This document shows positions 50,594-59,318 of a stretch of 64,000 nucleotides of DNA, one piece after another (the first letter of the stretch is position 1; every line of letters begins with the position of its first letter). Under the pieces are notes generated by a model. The model was not told where the DNA came from. It did not search any database and saw only the letters and a program-made list of their open reading frames with translations. Made by a program: the position numbers and the translations under genes. The stretch covers positions 868,001-932,000 of the forward strand of contig NZ_CP109073.1 in assembly GCF_035917415.1 (NCBI RefSeq). The letters run 5' to 3'. The DNA is from Streptomyces sp. NBC_01803 (lineage in GTDB: Bacteria > Actinomycetota > Actinomycetes > Streptomycetales > Streptomycetaceae).

Positions 50594-50746
50594 ATGGCAC
50601 AGACGGACCAGACCGCGCACGACGCGGGAAACGCCCGGGACGACGAGGTCGTCGCGCCGCTCACGCGGCACCACGGCGACATCAGGACCTCCAGGGTGGG
50701 TGGCGGCCTCCCTTGGCACCGGTGTTCCACCGGGGCATTCCGCTGA
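50594..50746 (+). pseudogene. N-terminal fragment of a hemerythrin-like gene
   Basis: An ATG with a good GGGAGG RBS opens a 50-codon frame, MAQTDQTAHDAGNARDDEVVAPLTRHHGDIRT, which resembles the start of a hemerythrin domain (VVxLLxxQHxEIR). It then runs into unrelated sequence and stops at 50746, eight bases before the convergent SRPBCC stop. With the relic at 50353-50475 it suggests two damaged copies, since the N-terminal piece lies downstream of the internal piece. A functional 50-residue peptide is possible but less likely. Confidence 0.5.
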
Positions 50747-50754
50747 CCCGCCGT

Positions 50755-51222
50755 TCAGTCTCCCGAGGTTGCCCGTTCGGGCTCGGCGGGGGAATCCGAT
50801 TCCACGACGCGGGCGAGTTTCCGCAGCATGCGACGGTGGCGCAGTTGGAGCAGCGTGTCGGAGGCCATGTTGTGGAGCTTGCCACCGGCGCCGGTGAGCG
50901 GGTGCTCGTCAAGGATGACCAAGGTCTCCTCGCCCCAGGGCCGGACCTCGATGGCGATGCGGGCGGTGCCCAACAGCCCGCTCTTCGCCTCCAGTTCCAG
51001 TCGGCGGCCGGGCTCGTGGGCCCGGACGACGGTCCGGCCGCTGAGCTGCCGGGGGCCGGCCTTGACGGTGTACTCGATGGCCGCGCCGACCGCCGGCCAG
51101 GCGTCGTCCAGCGGCTCGGAGGCGTGGGTGCCGACGACCCAGTCGGCGTAGCGGCGGCCGTCACGCAGGACGGCCCACACGGCGTCCGGCGGACGCCTGA
51201 TCAGGACTGATCTGATGGCCAT
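50755..51222 (-). CDS. SRPBCC-fold (START/polyketide-cyclase-like) protein
   Basis: This 155-residue protein has the helix-grip fold pattern RRPPDAVWAVLRDGRRYADWVVGTHA, VGAAIEYTVKAGPRQLSGRTVVRAHEPGRRLELEA and the long C-terminal helix. Members bind lipophilic ligands. Its ATG at 51222 lies inside the 3' end of the desaturase-like gene (22-base overlap), so the two are co-translated and may act on the same lipid or pigment. Confidence 0.87.
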   Translation of the reverse strand: MAIRSVLIRRPPDAVWAVLRDGRRYADWVVGTHASEPLDDAWPAVGAAIEYTVKAGPRQLSGRTVVRAHEPGRRLELEAKSGLLGTARIAIEVRPWGEETLVILDEHPLTGAGGKLHNMASDTLLQLRHRRMLRKLARVVESDSPAEPERATSGD

Positions 51223-52841
51223 GTCCGGGTCCTCTCGGAAGGGTCGGAAGGGTCGGAAGGGTTGGGCGGAGTGCGGCGAACGGCCCGGGCGCGGCGTAGG
51301 TGCCGCACCACCGGCCACTGGCTTCTGAGGGCGGCGCGGGCGGCGTTGGCCCCGCACGCGCCGTGCACGCCGCCGCCCGGGTGGGCGGAGGAGGACGCCA
51401 GGAACAACCCGGCGACGGGCGTCTCGGGACGGCCGGAGCCCGGCACGGGCCGGAAGAAGAGCTGCTGGTGGGGCGAGGCGGTGCCGCCGTTGAGCGCGCC
51501 GCCGACCAGGCCGCGGTCGAGCGCTTCGAGGTCGGTGGGGGCCAGCACGCGCCGGTCGCGGATGGTGTCGCGGAAGCCGGGGGCGAGCCGTTCCACCGCC
51601 GCCTCCAGCCGGTCGGCCATCGTGCCGCGCAGCACGGCGGCCGGGATGCCCCGGGGCACGTGGACGTAGGCCCAGGCCGATTCGGTGCCGGCCGGGGAAC
51701 GGGTCGGGTCGGCGGTCGTCATCTGGCCCAGCACGGCGGCGGGGTGCTCGGGAAGGACGCCGGTGGTCAGGTCGGCCGAGTGGCGCGTCAGGTGGTCCAC
51801 GCTGTCGGCGATGTGGACCGTGCCGCCCTCGGCGGCCTCGGGCGACGCCCACGGGATCGGGCGGGACAGCGCCCAGTCGACCTTGAGGGTGGCGTGGTCC
51901 CACTGGAAGCGCCGGATGTCGTCGCGCAGCCGGGCGGGCAGGTGGTCCCAGCCGACGAGGCCGCCGTAGAGAGCGGGCGCGGGCACGTCGGCCAGGACGG
52001 CGCGCGCGGCGAACAGCGGCTCGCCGTCGGCGGTCCGCACGCCCAGGCAGCGGCCGTCGCGGACCACGACCTCCGCCACGGGGGTGCCGAGCCGCAGGGT
52101 GCCGCCGCGCGCCTCCAGGCGGCGCACGAGAGCGGCCGTGAGCTGCCCGGCGCCGCCGACCGGGACGGGCCAGCCGTGCTGCTGGCCGAGCATGACCAGC
52201 AGCCAGCCGAAGAGGCCGCTGCCGAACGACTCGGGGAAGAAGTCGGCGTGCAGGGCGGAGCCGGTGAGCAGCAGCGGGGCGCCGGGTCCGTGGAACTCCT
52301 CCTCGCCGAGGCGCCGGGCCGACAGGGTCAGGGTCCGCAGCAGCCGCAAGCCGCCCGCCGCGCGGGCGCGGCGCAGCAGGGCGGCGGCGGGGCGGACGGG
52401 CGGGAAGGGGGTGAGCAGCGCGCGGAGCAGGTCGGGATCGAGGCGGTCCCAGCGCTCCAGCAGGCGCAGATACGCCTCGCCGTCCCCGGGGGCGAACGTC
52501 TCCAGGTTGGCGGCGGTCCGCTCCTGGTCGCGGTAGAGGACGGCACAGCGGCCGTCGGGGAGGGGGTTGGCGAGCACGGCCGGGGCGTGGCTCCAGGTGA
52601 GGCCCCAGCGTTCGAGGTCGAGGCCGGTGAGGGCCGGGGAGGCGACGGCCAGCGGGTAGAAGGCGCTGAACATGTCGCTGATGTAGTCCGGGTGGACGCC
52701 CCGGTCGCTGCGGACGGCGCCGCCGGGCTCGTCCTCGGCCTCCAGGACCAGGACGTGCCAGCCGGCGTCGGCGAGAAGATTGGCGGCGACGAGCCCGTTG
52801 GGCCCGGCCCCCACCACGATGACATCGGGCGCGCCACTCAC
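51201..52841 (-). CDS. Phytoene-desaturase/retinol-saturase-like FAD oxidoreductase
   Basis: This 546-residue flavoprotein has the dinucleotide fold VIVVGAGPNGLVAANLLADAGW...VLEAEDEPGGAVRS and the C-terminal FAD segment GLFLASSSAHPGGGVHGACGANAARAAL typical of CrtI-like NAD(P)-binding proteins. GTG at 52841 has GGGGAGG upstream. The last residues (NPSDPSDPSER) come from a 9-base repeat. No carotenoid synthase lies nearby, so the substrate is not evident. It probably works with the overlapping SRPBCC protein. Confidence 0.85.
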   Translation of the reverse strand: MSGAPDVIVVGAGPNGLVAANLLADAGWHVLVLEAEDEPGGAVRSDRGVHPDYISDMFSAFYPLAVASPALTGLDLERWGLTWSHAPAVLANPLPDGRCAVLYRDQERTAANLETFAPGDGEAYLRLLERWDRLDPDLLRALLTPFPPVRPAAALLRRARAAGGLRLLRTLTLSARRLGEEEFHGPGAPLLLTGSALHADFFPESFGSGLFGWLLVMLGQQHGWPVPVGGAGQLTAALVRRLEARGGTLRLGTPVAEVVVRDGRCLGVRTADGEPLFAARAVLADVPAPALYGGLVGWDHLPARLRDDIRRFQWDHATLKVDWALSRPIPWASPEAAEGGTVHIADSVDHLTRHSADLTTGVLPEHPAAVLGQMTTADPTRSPAGTESAWAYVHVPRGIPAAVLRGTMADRLEAAVERLAPGFRDTIRDRRVLAPTDLEALDRGLVGGALNGGTASPHQQLFFRPVPGSGRPETPVAGLFLASSSAHPGGGVHGACGANAARAALRSQWPVVRHLRRARAVRRTPPNPSDPSDPSERTRTWPSDQS

Positions 52842-52926
52842 CGTGCCTCCCCGCTCGCTTCTCCACCCACCGGGCGAACCCGCGGACCACCCACGACCCG
52901 ACACCCGACCGCCCGGCGTACGCCGC

Positions 52927-53967
52927 TCACTGGTGTTCTCCCGTCCCCGTCGACACCTCGCGCAGGCGACCGCCCCGGGGGAGGCTGCGGCGCAGGGGTG
53001 GGGTGTCGGCGCCGCCCTGGCGCAGGCCGCCGAGGAAGTCGGTGATGGCGTCGGTCGCGGAGTGGCGCGGGGTCCAGCCCAGCCGCAGGCGGGCGCGGGT
53101 GGTGTCCATCAGGGGCAGCGCCAGCACCGCGTCGAACATGTCGGCCGAGGTGGCCAGCAGGCGCGCGCGCCAGGCCAGATCCACGATCGCGCGGGCGGCG
53201 CGGTAGGGGACGGGGAGCGGGCGGGCGTCGTTGATCCGGGCGAGCAGGTCGGCGTCGATCACGGGATCGGCGGCGAGGTTGAACGGCCCGTGGACCGGCT
53301 GAAGCACGGCGCGGTGGAAGGCGTCGGCCGCGTCGTCGCCGTGCAGGGCCTGGAACCGCAGCCGGGGCACCGAGGGCACGAAGCGCAGCGGCCGGGGCGG
53401 GCGGCGGGCGGGGAAGAACGGCCCCGCGAACACCCGGCGTTGCTGCGGCGCGGACTCCGCCGCGATCACGATGCCGGGGCGCAGGCGGACCACCCGGACG
53501 CCGGGGTACCGGTGCTCGAAGACGTCCAGGAGCCGTTCTGTGTACGCCTTTTCGCGCGGGTAGGGCGCGGTGGGCCAGCCGTCGGTCGGCCAGCTCTCGT
53601 CCACCGGCCGGTCCTTGGGGCCAGGCCCGTAGGCGACGACGGACGAGGCGTGCACCAGCGCCGGAACGCCCGCCTCGGCGACGGCCCGGAACACCCGTTC
53701 GCTGCCGATGACGTTGGTGCGCCAGGTGATGTCGGGGTGGCGCGAGGGCTGGAAGAGGACGGCGAGGTGCACGACCACGTCGGCGCCTGCGAAGAGCGCG
53801 GGCAGCCCGGGGTCGGTGGTGACGTCCACAGGCACCCATGTCGTCTTCGGCGGCGTCCACTCCGGCCGCCGGCGGGCCAGCCCCAGGATGGAGCCGACCC
53901 GTTCGTCGTCGGCGAGCAGCCGCACGAGGCGGCTGCCGATGTTGCCGGTCGCGCCCACCACCACCAC
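52927..53967 (-). CDS. NAD-dependent epimerase/dehydratase family protein (extended SDR)
   Basis: This protein of about 346 residues has GATGNIGSRLVRLLADD, a motif run VHLAVLFQPSRHP, SSVVAYGPGPKDRPVDESWPTDGWPTAPYPREKAYTERLLD with Tyr-x3-Lys (YPREK) and C-terminal substrate domain. The start is unclear: the GTG at 53967 has no RBS. It is a close paralogue of the protein at 61194-62318, sharing the YGPGPKDR/YSPGPKDR and VDESWPT-GWP blocks. Substrate unknown. Confidence 0.85.
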   Translation of the reverse strand: MVVVGATGNIGSRLVRLLADDERVGSILGLARRRPEWTPPKTTWVPVDVTTDPGLPALFAGADVVVHLAVLFQPSRHPDITWRTNVIGSERVFRAVAEAGVPALVHASSVVAYGPGPKDRPVDESWPTDGWPTAPYPREKAYTERLLDVFEHRYPGVRVVRLRPGIVIAAESAPQQRRVFAGPFFPARRPPRPLRFVPSVPRLRFQALHGDDAADAFHRAVLQPVHGPFNLAADPVIDADLLARINDARPLPVPYRAARAIVDLAWRARLLATSADMFDAVLALPLMDTTRARLRLGWTPRHSATDAITDFLGGLRQGGADTPPLRRSLPRGGRLREVSTGTGEHQ

Positions 53968-53999
53968 GCGACGCGGCGCGGTGGCGTGGGCATGGGTGT

Positions 54000-54383
54000 T
54001 CAGGCCAGCTCCGAGTAGCCGAAAAGCTCGGCGTAGCCGGAGGGGAGCTGGCTGAGCAGCTTGTTCATCTCTCCCCCGGCGACCTGCTCGGAGATGACGG
54101 AGAACACGATGCGCGTGTCCATTTCCGCTGTCTCCTCGTCCTCGTCGGCCTTCTCGGCGACGTGGCTGATGAATTCGTGGACGCCCCAGCTGCGGCCGGT
54201 TTCGTCGGCGGTTTCGAGAATATCGGCCAGTGGGCTGGGGAGTTGATCCGCGAGGTGCTCGGCGGAACCGGCGGGCAGGCGTTCGCTCAGCGTCTCGAAA
54301 ACGGCCTGGACGATCTGCTCGGCCTCGTCGGCGGCATATTCACCGCGCTCTCTCACATGGGAGAGAAAGGTGCCGTAGGACAC
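54000..54383 (-). CDS. DUF2267 protein
   Basis: This 127-residue all-helical protein has FLSHVRERGEYAADEAEQIVQAVFETLSERLPAGSAEHLADQLPSPLADIL and a second similar half ending FSVISEQVAGGEMNKLLSQLPSGYAELF, the DUF2267 duplicated-helix pattern. A GTG start is assumed. It lies between a CBS protein and an epimerase on the same strand. DUF2267 proteins often occur in stress-induced gene sets. Confidence 0.88.
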   Translation of the reverse strand: MSYGTFLSHVRERGEYAADEAEQIVQAVFETLSERLPAGSAEHLADQLPSPLADILETADETGRSWGVHEFISHVAEKADEDEETAEMDTRIVFSVISEQVAGGEMNKLLSQLPSGYAELFGYSELA

Positions 54384-54410
54384 GATGTCACTCTTTTCTC
54401 CGGTGCGGGG

Positions 54411-54830
54411 TCAGGCGTTGGGCTCGGCCGCCGAGATGTCGGCCAGGCCGGATTCCGAGTCCGCCTCGATGGCGAGGTCGCCCATGCTGATGATGCCCAC
54501 CAGCGTGTCGTCGCGCACGACGGGGAGCCGCCGCACGGACTTCTCGCGCATGACGGACGCGGCCTGCCCGAGCGTGGTCTCGGGGCTGATGGTGACAAGC
54601 CGCTCGTGGCTGGCGGCCTCGCCGACCCGCGTGGCGGCGGGGCGGTCGGCGGCCACCACGCGGACCGCGATGTCGCGGTCGGTGATGATGCCGACGAGAC
54701 GCCCGTCCTCGACGACGGCCACGTTCCCGGTGTCGTTGTCCTTCATGAGCTGAGCGGCCCTGGCCACCGTGTCCTGTTCCCCGACCGTGGACGGCTCGCG
54801 GGTCATCAGCTCGGCTACCGTGCGTGCCAT
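54411..54830 (-). CDS. CBS-domain pair protein
   Basis: This 139-residue protein consists of two CBS domains (VAELMTREPSTVGEQDTVARAAQLMKDNDTGNVAVVEDGRLVGIITDRDI and VGEAASHERLVTISPETTLGQAASVMREKSVRRLPVVRDDTLVGIISMGDLA). Stand-alone CBS pairs bind adenosine nucleotides; mycobacterial Hrp1 is a stress- and dormancy-induced example. AAAGGAG lies upstream of the ATG. It is transcribed away from the sigma-factor gene. Confidence 0.92.
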   Translation of the reverse strand: MARTVAELMTREPSTVGEQDTVARAAQLMKDNDTGNVAVVEDGRLVGIITDRDIAVRVVAADRPAATRVGEAASHERLVTISPETTLGQAASVMREKSVRRLPVVRDDTLVGIISMGDLAIEADSESGLADISAAEPNA

Positions 54831-55036
54831 GGGATGCGCTCCTTTTCACGGTTGACGTGGTCTGTGAACAGTGCGGGTAACCAGCCGGGGAGGGGGAAAA
54901 CCCCCGGCCCGCGCGTTTCTCCCGGCCCGAGATGTGCGGTGACCGGTTAGCGGGCAGACTTGTGGCAGCGGCCTCTTCCCGTGGCGAGCGCAGAGCGGAA
55001 TCGCACGCCCACCCTCACCTGGGAGAGCACGAACTG

Positions 55037-56041
55037 ATGAATACACCTGCACAGCCTTATCCCCATCCCCATCCCCATCCTCGGCCTCAGTCGCCGTCCC
55101 CACCGAGAAAAAGGCGTCATCCGCATGACGACGCCCCGGACACGAGTCGGCAATTCGAGCGCATCGCTGAATTGCCGCCGTGCCCGGAAAGGGAGCAGCT
55201 GCGGCGGGATGTCATCTGCGCCTGGATTCCGATGGCGGACCGCCTGGCCCGGACCTTCCGCGACCGGGGTGAGGCGCTGGAGGACCTGGAGCAGGTCGCC
55301 GCGCTCGGGCTGGTGAAGGCGGTCCACCGCTACGACCCCAGCCGGGGGCGGCCGTTCGAGAGCTACGCGGTGCCGACCATCGTCGGCGAGGTGAAGCGGC
55401 ACTTCCGCGACCACATGTGGGGGCTGCACGTGCCCCGGCGTACCCAGGAGCTGCGCAACCGGGTACGGGCGGCCAGCCGGCAGCTCACCTACCGGCTGGA
55501 CGACCGGGGGCCGAGCGTGGAGCAGATCGCGGAGCACAGCGGCCTGACCGAGGACGAGGTCAGGACCGGTCTCGAAGCGCTGGAAAGCTTCAGCACCCTG
55601 TCGTTGAACGCCGAACTCCCGGGGGCGGACGGCGACTATTCCCTGCTGGACACGCTCGGCGCGCCCGAGCCCGGCTTCGACCGGGTGGTGGACCGCGAGT
55701 CGGTGAAGAGCCCGCTGCGCGCGCTGCCGGAGCGGGAGCGGCAGATTCTCTATCTGCGGTACTTCCACGGCATGACCCAGAGCCGCATCGCCCGGCAGCT
55801 CGGCATCTCCCAGATGCATGTCTCGCGGCTGCTGAGCCGGGCGTGCGAGCGCATCCGCGCCGAGGTGGAGGGCGGTCCGGACGGGGCGCCCCTCGGACCC
55901 GGCGGCGAGGGCACGGGCGGCCTCGACGGCCCGCAGCGCCCTCAAGGCGCGGGCGGTGCCGTTCGCGCGGGCGGCGGGATCGACCGTTTCGAGGGTGGTG
56001 ACCGGGGGACCCGGCCCGCCGCCAAACGCACAGCCGCCTGA
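55037..56041 (+). CDS. SigB/SigF-family RNA polymerase sigma factor
   Basis: This 334-residue alternative sigma factor begins with a His/Pro/Arg-rich extension (PYPHPHPHPRPQ), then region 2 (DLEQVAALGLVKAVHRYDPSRGRPFESYAVPTIVGEVKRHFRDHMWGLHVPRR), region 3 and region 4 (ALPERERQILYLRYFHGMTQSRIARQLGISQMHVSRLLSRACERIR), with a Gly-rich tail. FESYAVPTIxGExKRxFRD is the SigB/SigF/SigG hallmark. No anti-sigma gene is adjacent. It is followed 17 bases later by a P450 gene; the neighbours look like stress genes. Confidence 0.93.
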   Translation: MNTPAQPYPHPHPHPRPQSPSPPRKRRHPHDDAPDTSRQFERIAELPPCPEREQLRRDVICAWIPMADRLARTFRDRGEALEDLEQVAALGLVKAVHRYDPSRGRPFESYAVPTIVGEVKRHFRDHMWGLHVPRRTQELRNRVRAASRQLTYRLDDRGPSVEQIAEHSGLTEDEVRTGLEALESFSTLSLNAELPGADGDYSLLDTLGAPEPGFDRVVDRESVKSPLRALPERERQILYLRYFHGMTQSRIARQLGISQMHVSRLLSRACERIRAEVEGGPDGAPLGPGGEGTGGLDGPQRPQGAGGAVRAGGGIDRFEGGDRGTRPAAKRTAA

Positions 56042-56058
56042 CAGGGGGAACGCACGCC

Positions 56059-57450
56059 ATGCCGCCGCACCACATCGCTCCGCCGACCAGCCACGCCGGG
56101 GCTCCGCCCACCGGAGAGCCGCCCACCGGAGAGCTCCCCAGGGTCAGGACCGCCGACGAGGCGCGCGCCGCCGCGAAGCTGCTGCTGCCCGCACTCGCCG
56201 AGGGCTTGATCCAGCGCCGCCGCTGGGCGATGGCCACCGCCGAGCGGTACCAGACGGACCGCCGCGCCATCGACATGCTGCGGGACCTGCGCGCCCGGTA
56301 CGGCGCCGGACCGCTGTGGCTGCCCGCCCGCGGGCGCTCGCTCGTGCTGCTGCTGGACAGCGACGACCTGGCGCGGGTGCTGGCCGAGACGCCGGATCCG
56401 TTCAGCCCGTCGACGTGGGAGAAGCGGCGGGCGCTGGGCCGGTTCCAGCCGCACGGCTCGCTGATCTCCCGGGGCGCGCCCCGGGAGGCGCGCCGCCACC
56501 TCAACGAGCTGGCCCTCGACACGCCTCACCCCCTGCACCGGGTGGCGCCCGCGGTGGCGGGGCGGGTGTGCGAGGAAGCGGCGAACGTGGCGGAACGGTC
56601 CGCCACCGCCGGCGGGCTCGACTGGGACGCCTTCGCGGCGGGCTGGTGGCGTTCGGTGCGGCGGATCGTGCTGGGCGACGCGGCGCGCGACGACGACGAT
56701 CTGACCGACCGGCTGGCCGGGCTGCGCGCGGCGGGCAGCTGGTCGCTGCCGCATCCCAGGCTCCGGCTGGCGCGGGCGGAGTACCTGGTGCGGCTCCAGC
56801 GGTACGCCTTTCAGGCCGGGGCCGACACACTGGCCGGGCAGCTCCACATGGGTGACACCGATGTGGAGACCGATCCGGTGGGCCAGGTGCCGCACTGGCT
56901 GTTCGCCTTCGACGCGGCGGGCATCGTCACGCTGCGGGCGCTGGCCTTGCTGGCGGGCCATCCGGAGGCCGCCGCCCGCGCGCGGGCCGAGCTGACCGGC
57001 GCGGATCTGGCGGGTCCCGAGCCGCTGCCGTTCCTGCGGGCCTGCGTGCTGGAGTCGGTGCGGCTGTGGCCGACCACTCCGGTGCTGCTGCGCGAGGGCA
57101 CCGAGCCGACCCGGTGGCGTGACGCGACGGTCCCGGCCGGGACGGCGTTCGCGGCGTTCACCCCGTACTTCCACCGGGCCGAGCCGAGTGGCCCTCACGG
57201 CGATGGTTTCGCCCCCGACATCTGGCTGGACGGACGCGCCGAACGGAACCCCGCGCTCGTCCCGTTCAGCGCGGGCCCCGCCGCGTGCCCCGGCGAGAAC
57301 GTGGTGCTGCTGACCGCGAGCACCTGGCTCGGCGTGCTGCTGTCGGGTCGGACGTTCACCCTCGACTCCCGAATGCGCCCGCACCCGCGGGAGCCGGTCC
57401 CGGCCACGCTGAACCACTTCGGTCTGCGGTTCTCGGTCAGCAGGGGCTGA
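56059..57450 (+). CDS. Cytochrome P450
   Basis: This 463-residue haem monooxygenase has the ExxR motif in ESVRLWP and the haem-binding segment FSAGPAACPGE with Cys410. An acidic I-helix residue region (FDAAGIVTLRAL) lacks the usual T of (A/G)Gx(D/E)T. It has a Pro-rich N-terminus with a THxA/PPTGEPPTGE repeat. GGGGGAACG lies before the ATG. It is likely co-transcribed with the sigma factor. The substrate, and whether the altered I-helix still activates oxygen, are unknown. No ferredoxin gene is adjacent. Confidence 0.88.
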   Translation: MPPHHIAPPTSHAGAPPTGEPPTGELPRVRTADEARAAAKLLLPALAEGLIQRRRWAMATAERYQTDRRAIDMLRDLRARYGAGPLWLPARGRSLVLLLDSDDLARVLAETPDPFSPSTWEKRRALGRFQPHGSLISRGAPREARRHLNELALDTPHPLHRVAPAVAGRVCEEAANVAERSATAGGLDWDAFAAGWWRSVRRIVLGDAARDDDDLTDRLAGLRAAGSWSLPHPRLRLARAEYLVRLQRYAFQAGADTLAGQLHMGDTDVETDPVGQVPHWLFAFDAAGIVTLRALALLAGHPEAAARARAELTGADLAGPEPLPFLRACVLESVRLWPTTPVLLREGTEPTRWRDATVPAGTAFAAFTPYFHRAEPSGPHGDGFAPDIWLDGRAERNPALVPFSAGPAACPGENVVLLTASTWLGVLLSGRTFTLDSRMRPHPREPVPATLNHFGLRFSVSRG

Positions 57451-57529
57451 CCTCGCGCCTCGCGCCTCGCGCACGGGACGCACGGGGGTCTTCGCCCGGT
57501 CGGGCTCAGACGGGCTGGCCTCGCTCACC

Positions 57530-57630
57530 CGACCAGCCAGGCCGGGGACACCCCGCCAGAATACGGCGGCCCGGATGGGCGGCGGCCGGGGCGACCGGGC
57601 GGCACGGGGACACCCCGGCCTGGCTGGTCG
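57530..57630. repeat. 18-bp perfect inverted repeat, about 100 bp overall
   Basis: CGACCAGCCAGGCCGGGG (57530-57547) is exactly complementary to CCCCGGCCTGGCTGGTCG (57613-57630), with 65 bases between and further partial pairing (ACACCCCG/ACGGGG...). It starts 80 bases after the P450 stop and its right arm lies within the MFS remnant. It may act as a terminator, or be a trace of an inverted duplication or mobile element. Confidence 0.75.
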
Positions 57631-57908
57631 CCGCCCGCGCCAGGATCTGGGCGGGCGCGCTGCTCATGCCCGCCACCCTCACCGTGTTCAACGCGAGCTT
57701 CGTGTTCAACGCGAGCTTCGCCGTGCTCGACACGAGCTTCGCCGAAGGCCCCGAGCGCGACCGTGCCTCGCCGTCTGTCTGGTGCGGCACCGGCGGCGCC
57801 ATCGCGGCGGGCGCCCTGCCGGGCGGTGTCCTCACCGATTCCCTCGCCCGCGACGTCCTGCTGGCGGGCGTGGCCCTGGTGGTGATCCACCCGCCGTCAC
57901 GGGACTGA
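57621..57908 (+). pseudogene. Remnant of a drug-type MFS transporter
   Basis: The frame reads LVAARARIWAGALLMPATLTVFN, an in-frame duplication (VFNASFVFNASF from an 18-base repeat), FAEGPERDRASPSVWCGTGGAIAAGALPGGVLTDSLARDVLLAGVALVV and stops. This matches helices 4-6 of EmrB/QacA-type exporters (ALLMPATL...EGPER...GVWGGVGGxGxALGxLLGGVL). The first 90 and last 300 residues are missing and there is no start with an RBS. Confidence 0.6.
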
Positions 57909-58024
57909 CGGGCCTCACGGCCCGGGGCACATGCGGCGAGCCGGGTGGTGAGGGCCTCCGCGCGGGGCGCCGACCTCCTCGCCCCGGCCGAAGTCGCTCC
58001 GACGGGGACGGAACGGTCCTCGTT

Positions 58025-58372
58025 TCAGTGGCGGTTGCTCTTCGGTTGGCCCGATTGGTGGGGGGTGCCGTGGGGTGGCGCGGAGAACGGTTCGGGGGAG
58101 GTGTCGGGGGTCACGGGGGAGGTGCCCTTGGGGGTCGCGCCGCCGGGGCGGGGGGCTTCGCCGCCGGGGGTGGGGGTGGCGTCGGTCGTCCTCAGCTCCT
58201 TGCGGCGGGATTCGATCAGGCGGGTCACCGCCGGGCGGTCGGCGTGGGTGTGTTCGTAGTGCAGGAGCTTGTCCAGCTCGGGCGGGGACAGGGCCTTGAT
58301 GCGGTGCTTGATCTCGCCGGTGGGGAGGCCGTCGTAGTTCTCGACCGGGGGGTTCTCTCCGTGGTGGGGCAT
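58025..58372 (-). CDS. Small conserved helical protein
   Basis: This 115-residue protein has a conserved-looking helical half (YDGLPTGEIKHRIKALSPPELDKLLHYEHTHADRPAVTRLIESRRKEL) and a disordered Pro/Gly/Thr-rich tail. Similar short proteins occur beside SDR and stress genes in actinobacteria; I cannot assign a function. GAGGAG lies upstream of the ATG. It is the last gene of a minus-strand run. Confidence 0.7.
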   Translation of the reverse strand: MPHHGENPPVENYDGLPTGEIKHRIKALSPPELDKLLHYEHTHADRPAVTRLIESRRKELRTTDATPTPGGEAPRPGGATPKGTSPVTPDTSPEPFSAPPHGTPHQSGQPKSNRH

Positions 58373-58391
58373 GGGGTGCTCCTCGGGGGCG

Positions 58392-59282
58392 TCAGGGCAG
58401 CGGCTGGCCGCCGGTGGCGTTCATGATGTCCGCCGTCACATAGCTCGCGTCCTGGGAGGCGAGGAAGACGTACGCGGGCGCCATCTCCGCCGGCTGGGCG
58501 GGCCGGCCCAGGCGGGAGGAGGCGCCGAACTCGGTGGTGTCCGGCATCGTGGCCGGGATCAGCGGGGTCCAGACCGGGCCGGGGGCCACCGCGTTGACCC
58601 GGATGCCGTGCTGGGCGGCGTGCGCCGCCAGGCCCTTGGTGAACGTGACGATCGCGCCCTTGGTCATGGCGTAGTCCAGCAGCGGCGGGCTGGGCTGATA
58701 TGCCTGCACCGAGGTCGTGTTGATGACGCTGCCGCCGGCCGGGATGTGGGGCAGGCACATGCGGGTCAGCCAGAACATCCCGTAGAGGTTGGTCCGCATC
58801 ACGCGGTCGAACTGCTCGGTGGTGATCTTCTCGATGCTCTCCGGCTGGGCCATCTGGTAGGCCGCGTTGTTGACGAGGATGTCGATCCGGCCGCCGAACT
58901 CCGTGACCGCCCGCTCCACCAGGCGGCGGCACTCGTCCTCCTCGCGGATGTCGCAGGGCAGCGCGACCGCCCGGCGGCCCGCCTCGGTCACCAGCCGGGA
59001 CGTCTCCTCGGCCTCCCCCGTCTCCTCGGGCAGGTGGCTGAAGACGACGTCGGCGCCCTCCCGGGCGAACGCCAGTGCCACGGCGCGGCCGATGCCCGAG
59101 TCGCCGCCGGTGATGAGCGCGTGGCGATCGCGCAGGCGGTCGCAGCCCCGGTACGAGTCCTCGCCGTGGTCCGGGCGGGGCGCCATCTCCTCGGTGTCGC
59201 CCGGGGGCTCCTGCGTCTGCTGGGGGAACTCCGGCCGCGGGTGACGCTCGGTGGGATCCTGGGGGTTCGCGGTCATTGACAT
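58392..59282 (-). CDS. SDR family oxidoreductase (stress-type with N-terminal extension)
   Basis: This 296-residue SDR has a Pro-rich N-terminal extension of about 45 residues, ALITGGDSGIGRAVALAFAREGADV, NNAAYQM, YAMTK catalytic pair, and YVTADIMNATGGQPLP at the end. SDRs with this extended N-terminus (YgdH/YhdF-like general-stress proteins) are induced by general stress in Gram-positive bacteria. Several ATGs lie near the start; 59282 has GGAGGA upstream. Confidence 0.88.
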   Translation of the reverse strand: MSMTANPQDPTERHPRPEFPQQTQEPPGDTEEMAPRPDHGEDSYRGCDRLRDRHALITGGDSGIGRAVALAFAREGADVVFSHLPEETGEAEETSRLVTEAGRRAVALPCDIREEDECRRLVERAVTEFGGRIDILVNNAAYQMAQPESIEKITTEQFDRVMRTNLYGMFWLTRMCLPHIPAGGSVINTTSVQAYQPSPPLLDYAMTKGAIVTFTKGLAAHAAQHGIRVNAVAPGPVWTPLIPATMPDTTEFGASSRLGRPAQPAEMAPAYVFLASQDASYVTADIMNATGGQPLP

Positions 59283-59318
59283 GACGTGTGTTCCTCCATC
59301 GGGAAAGGTCGGCGGCGG

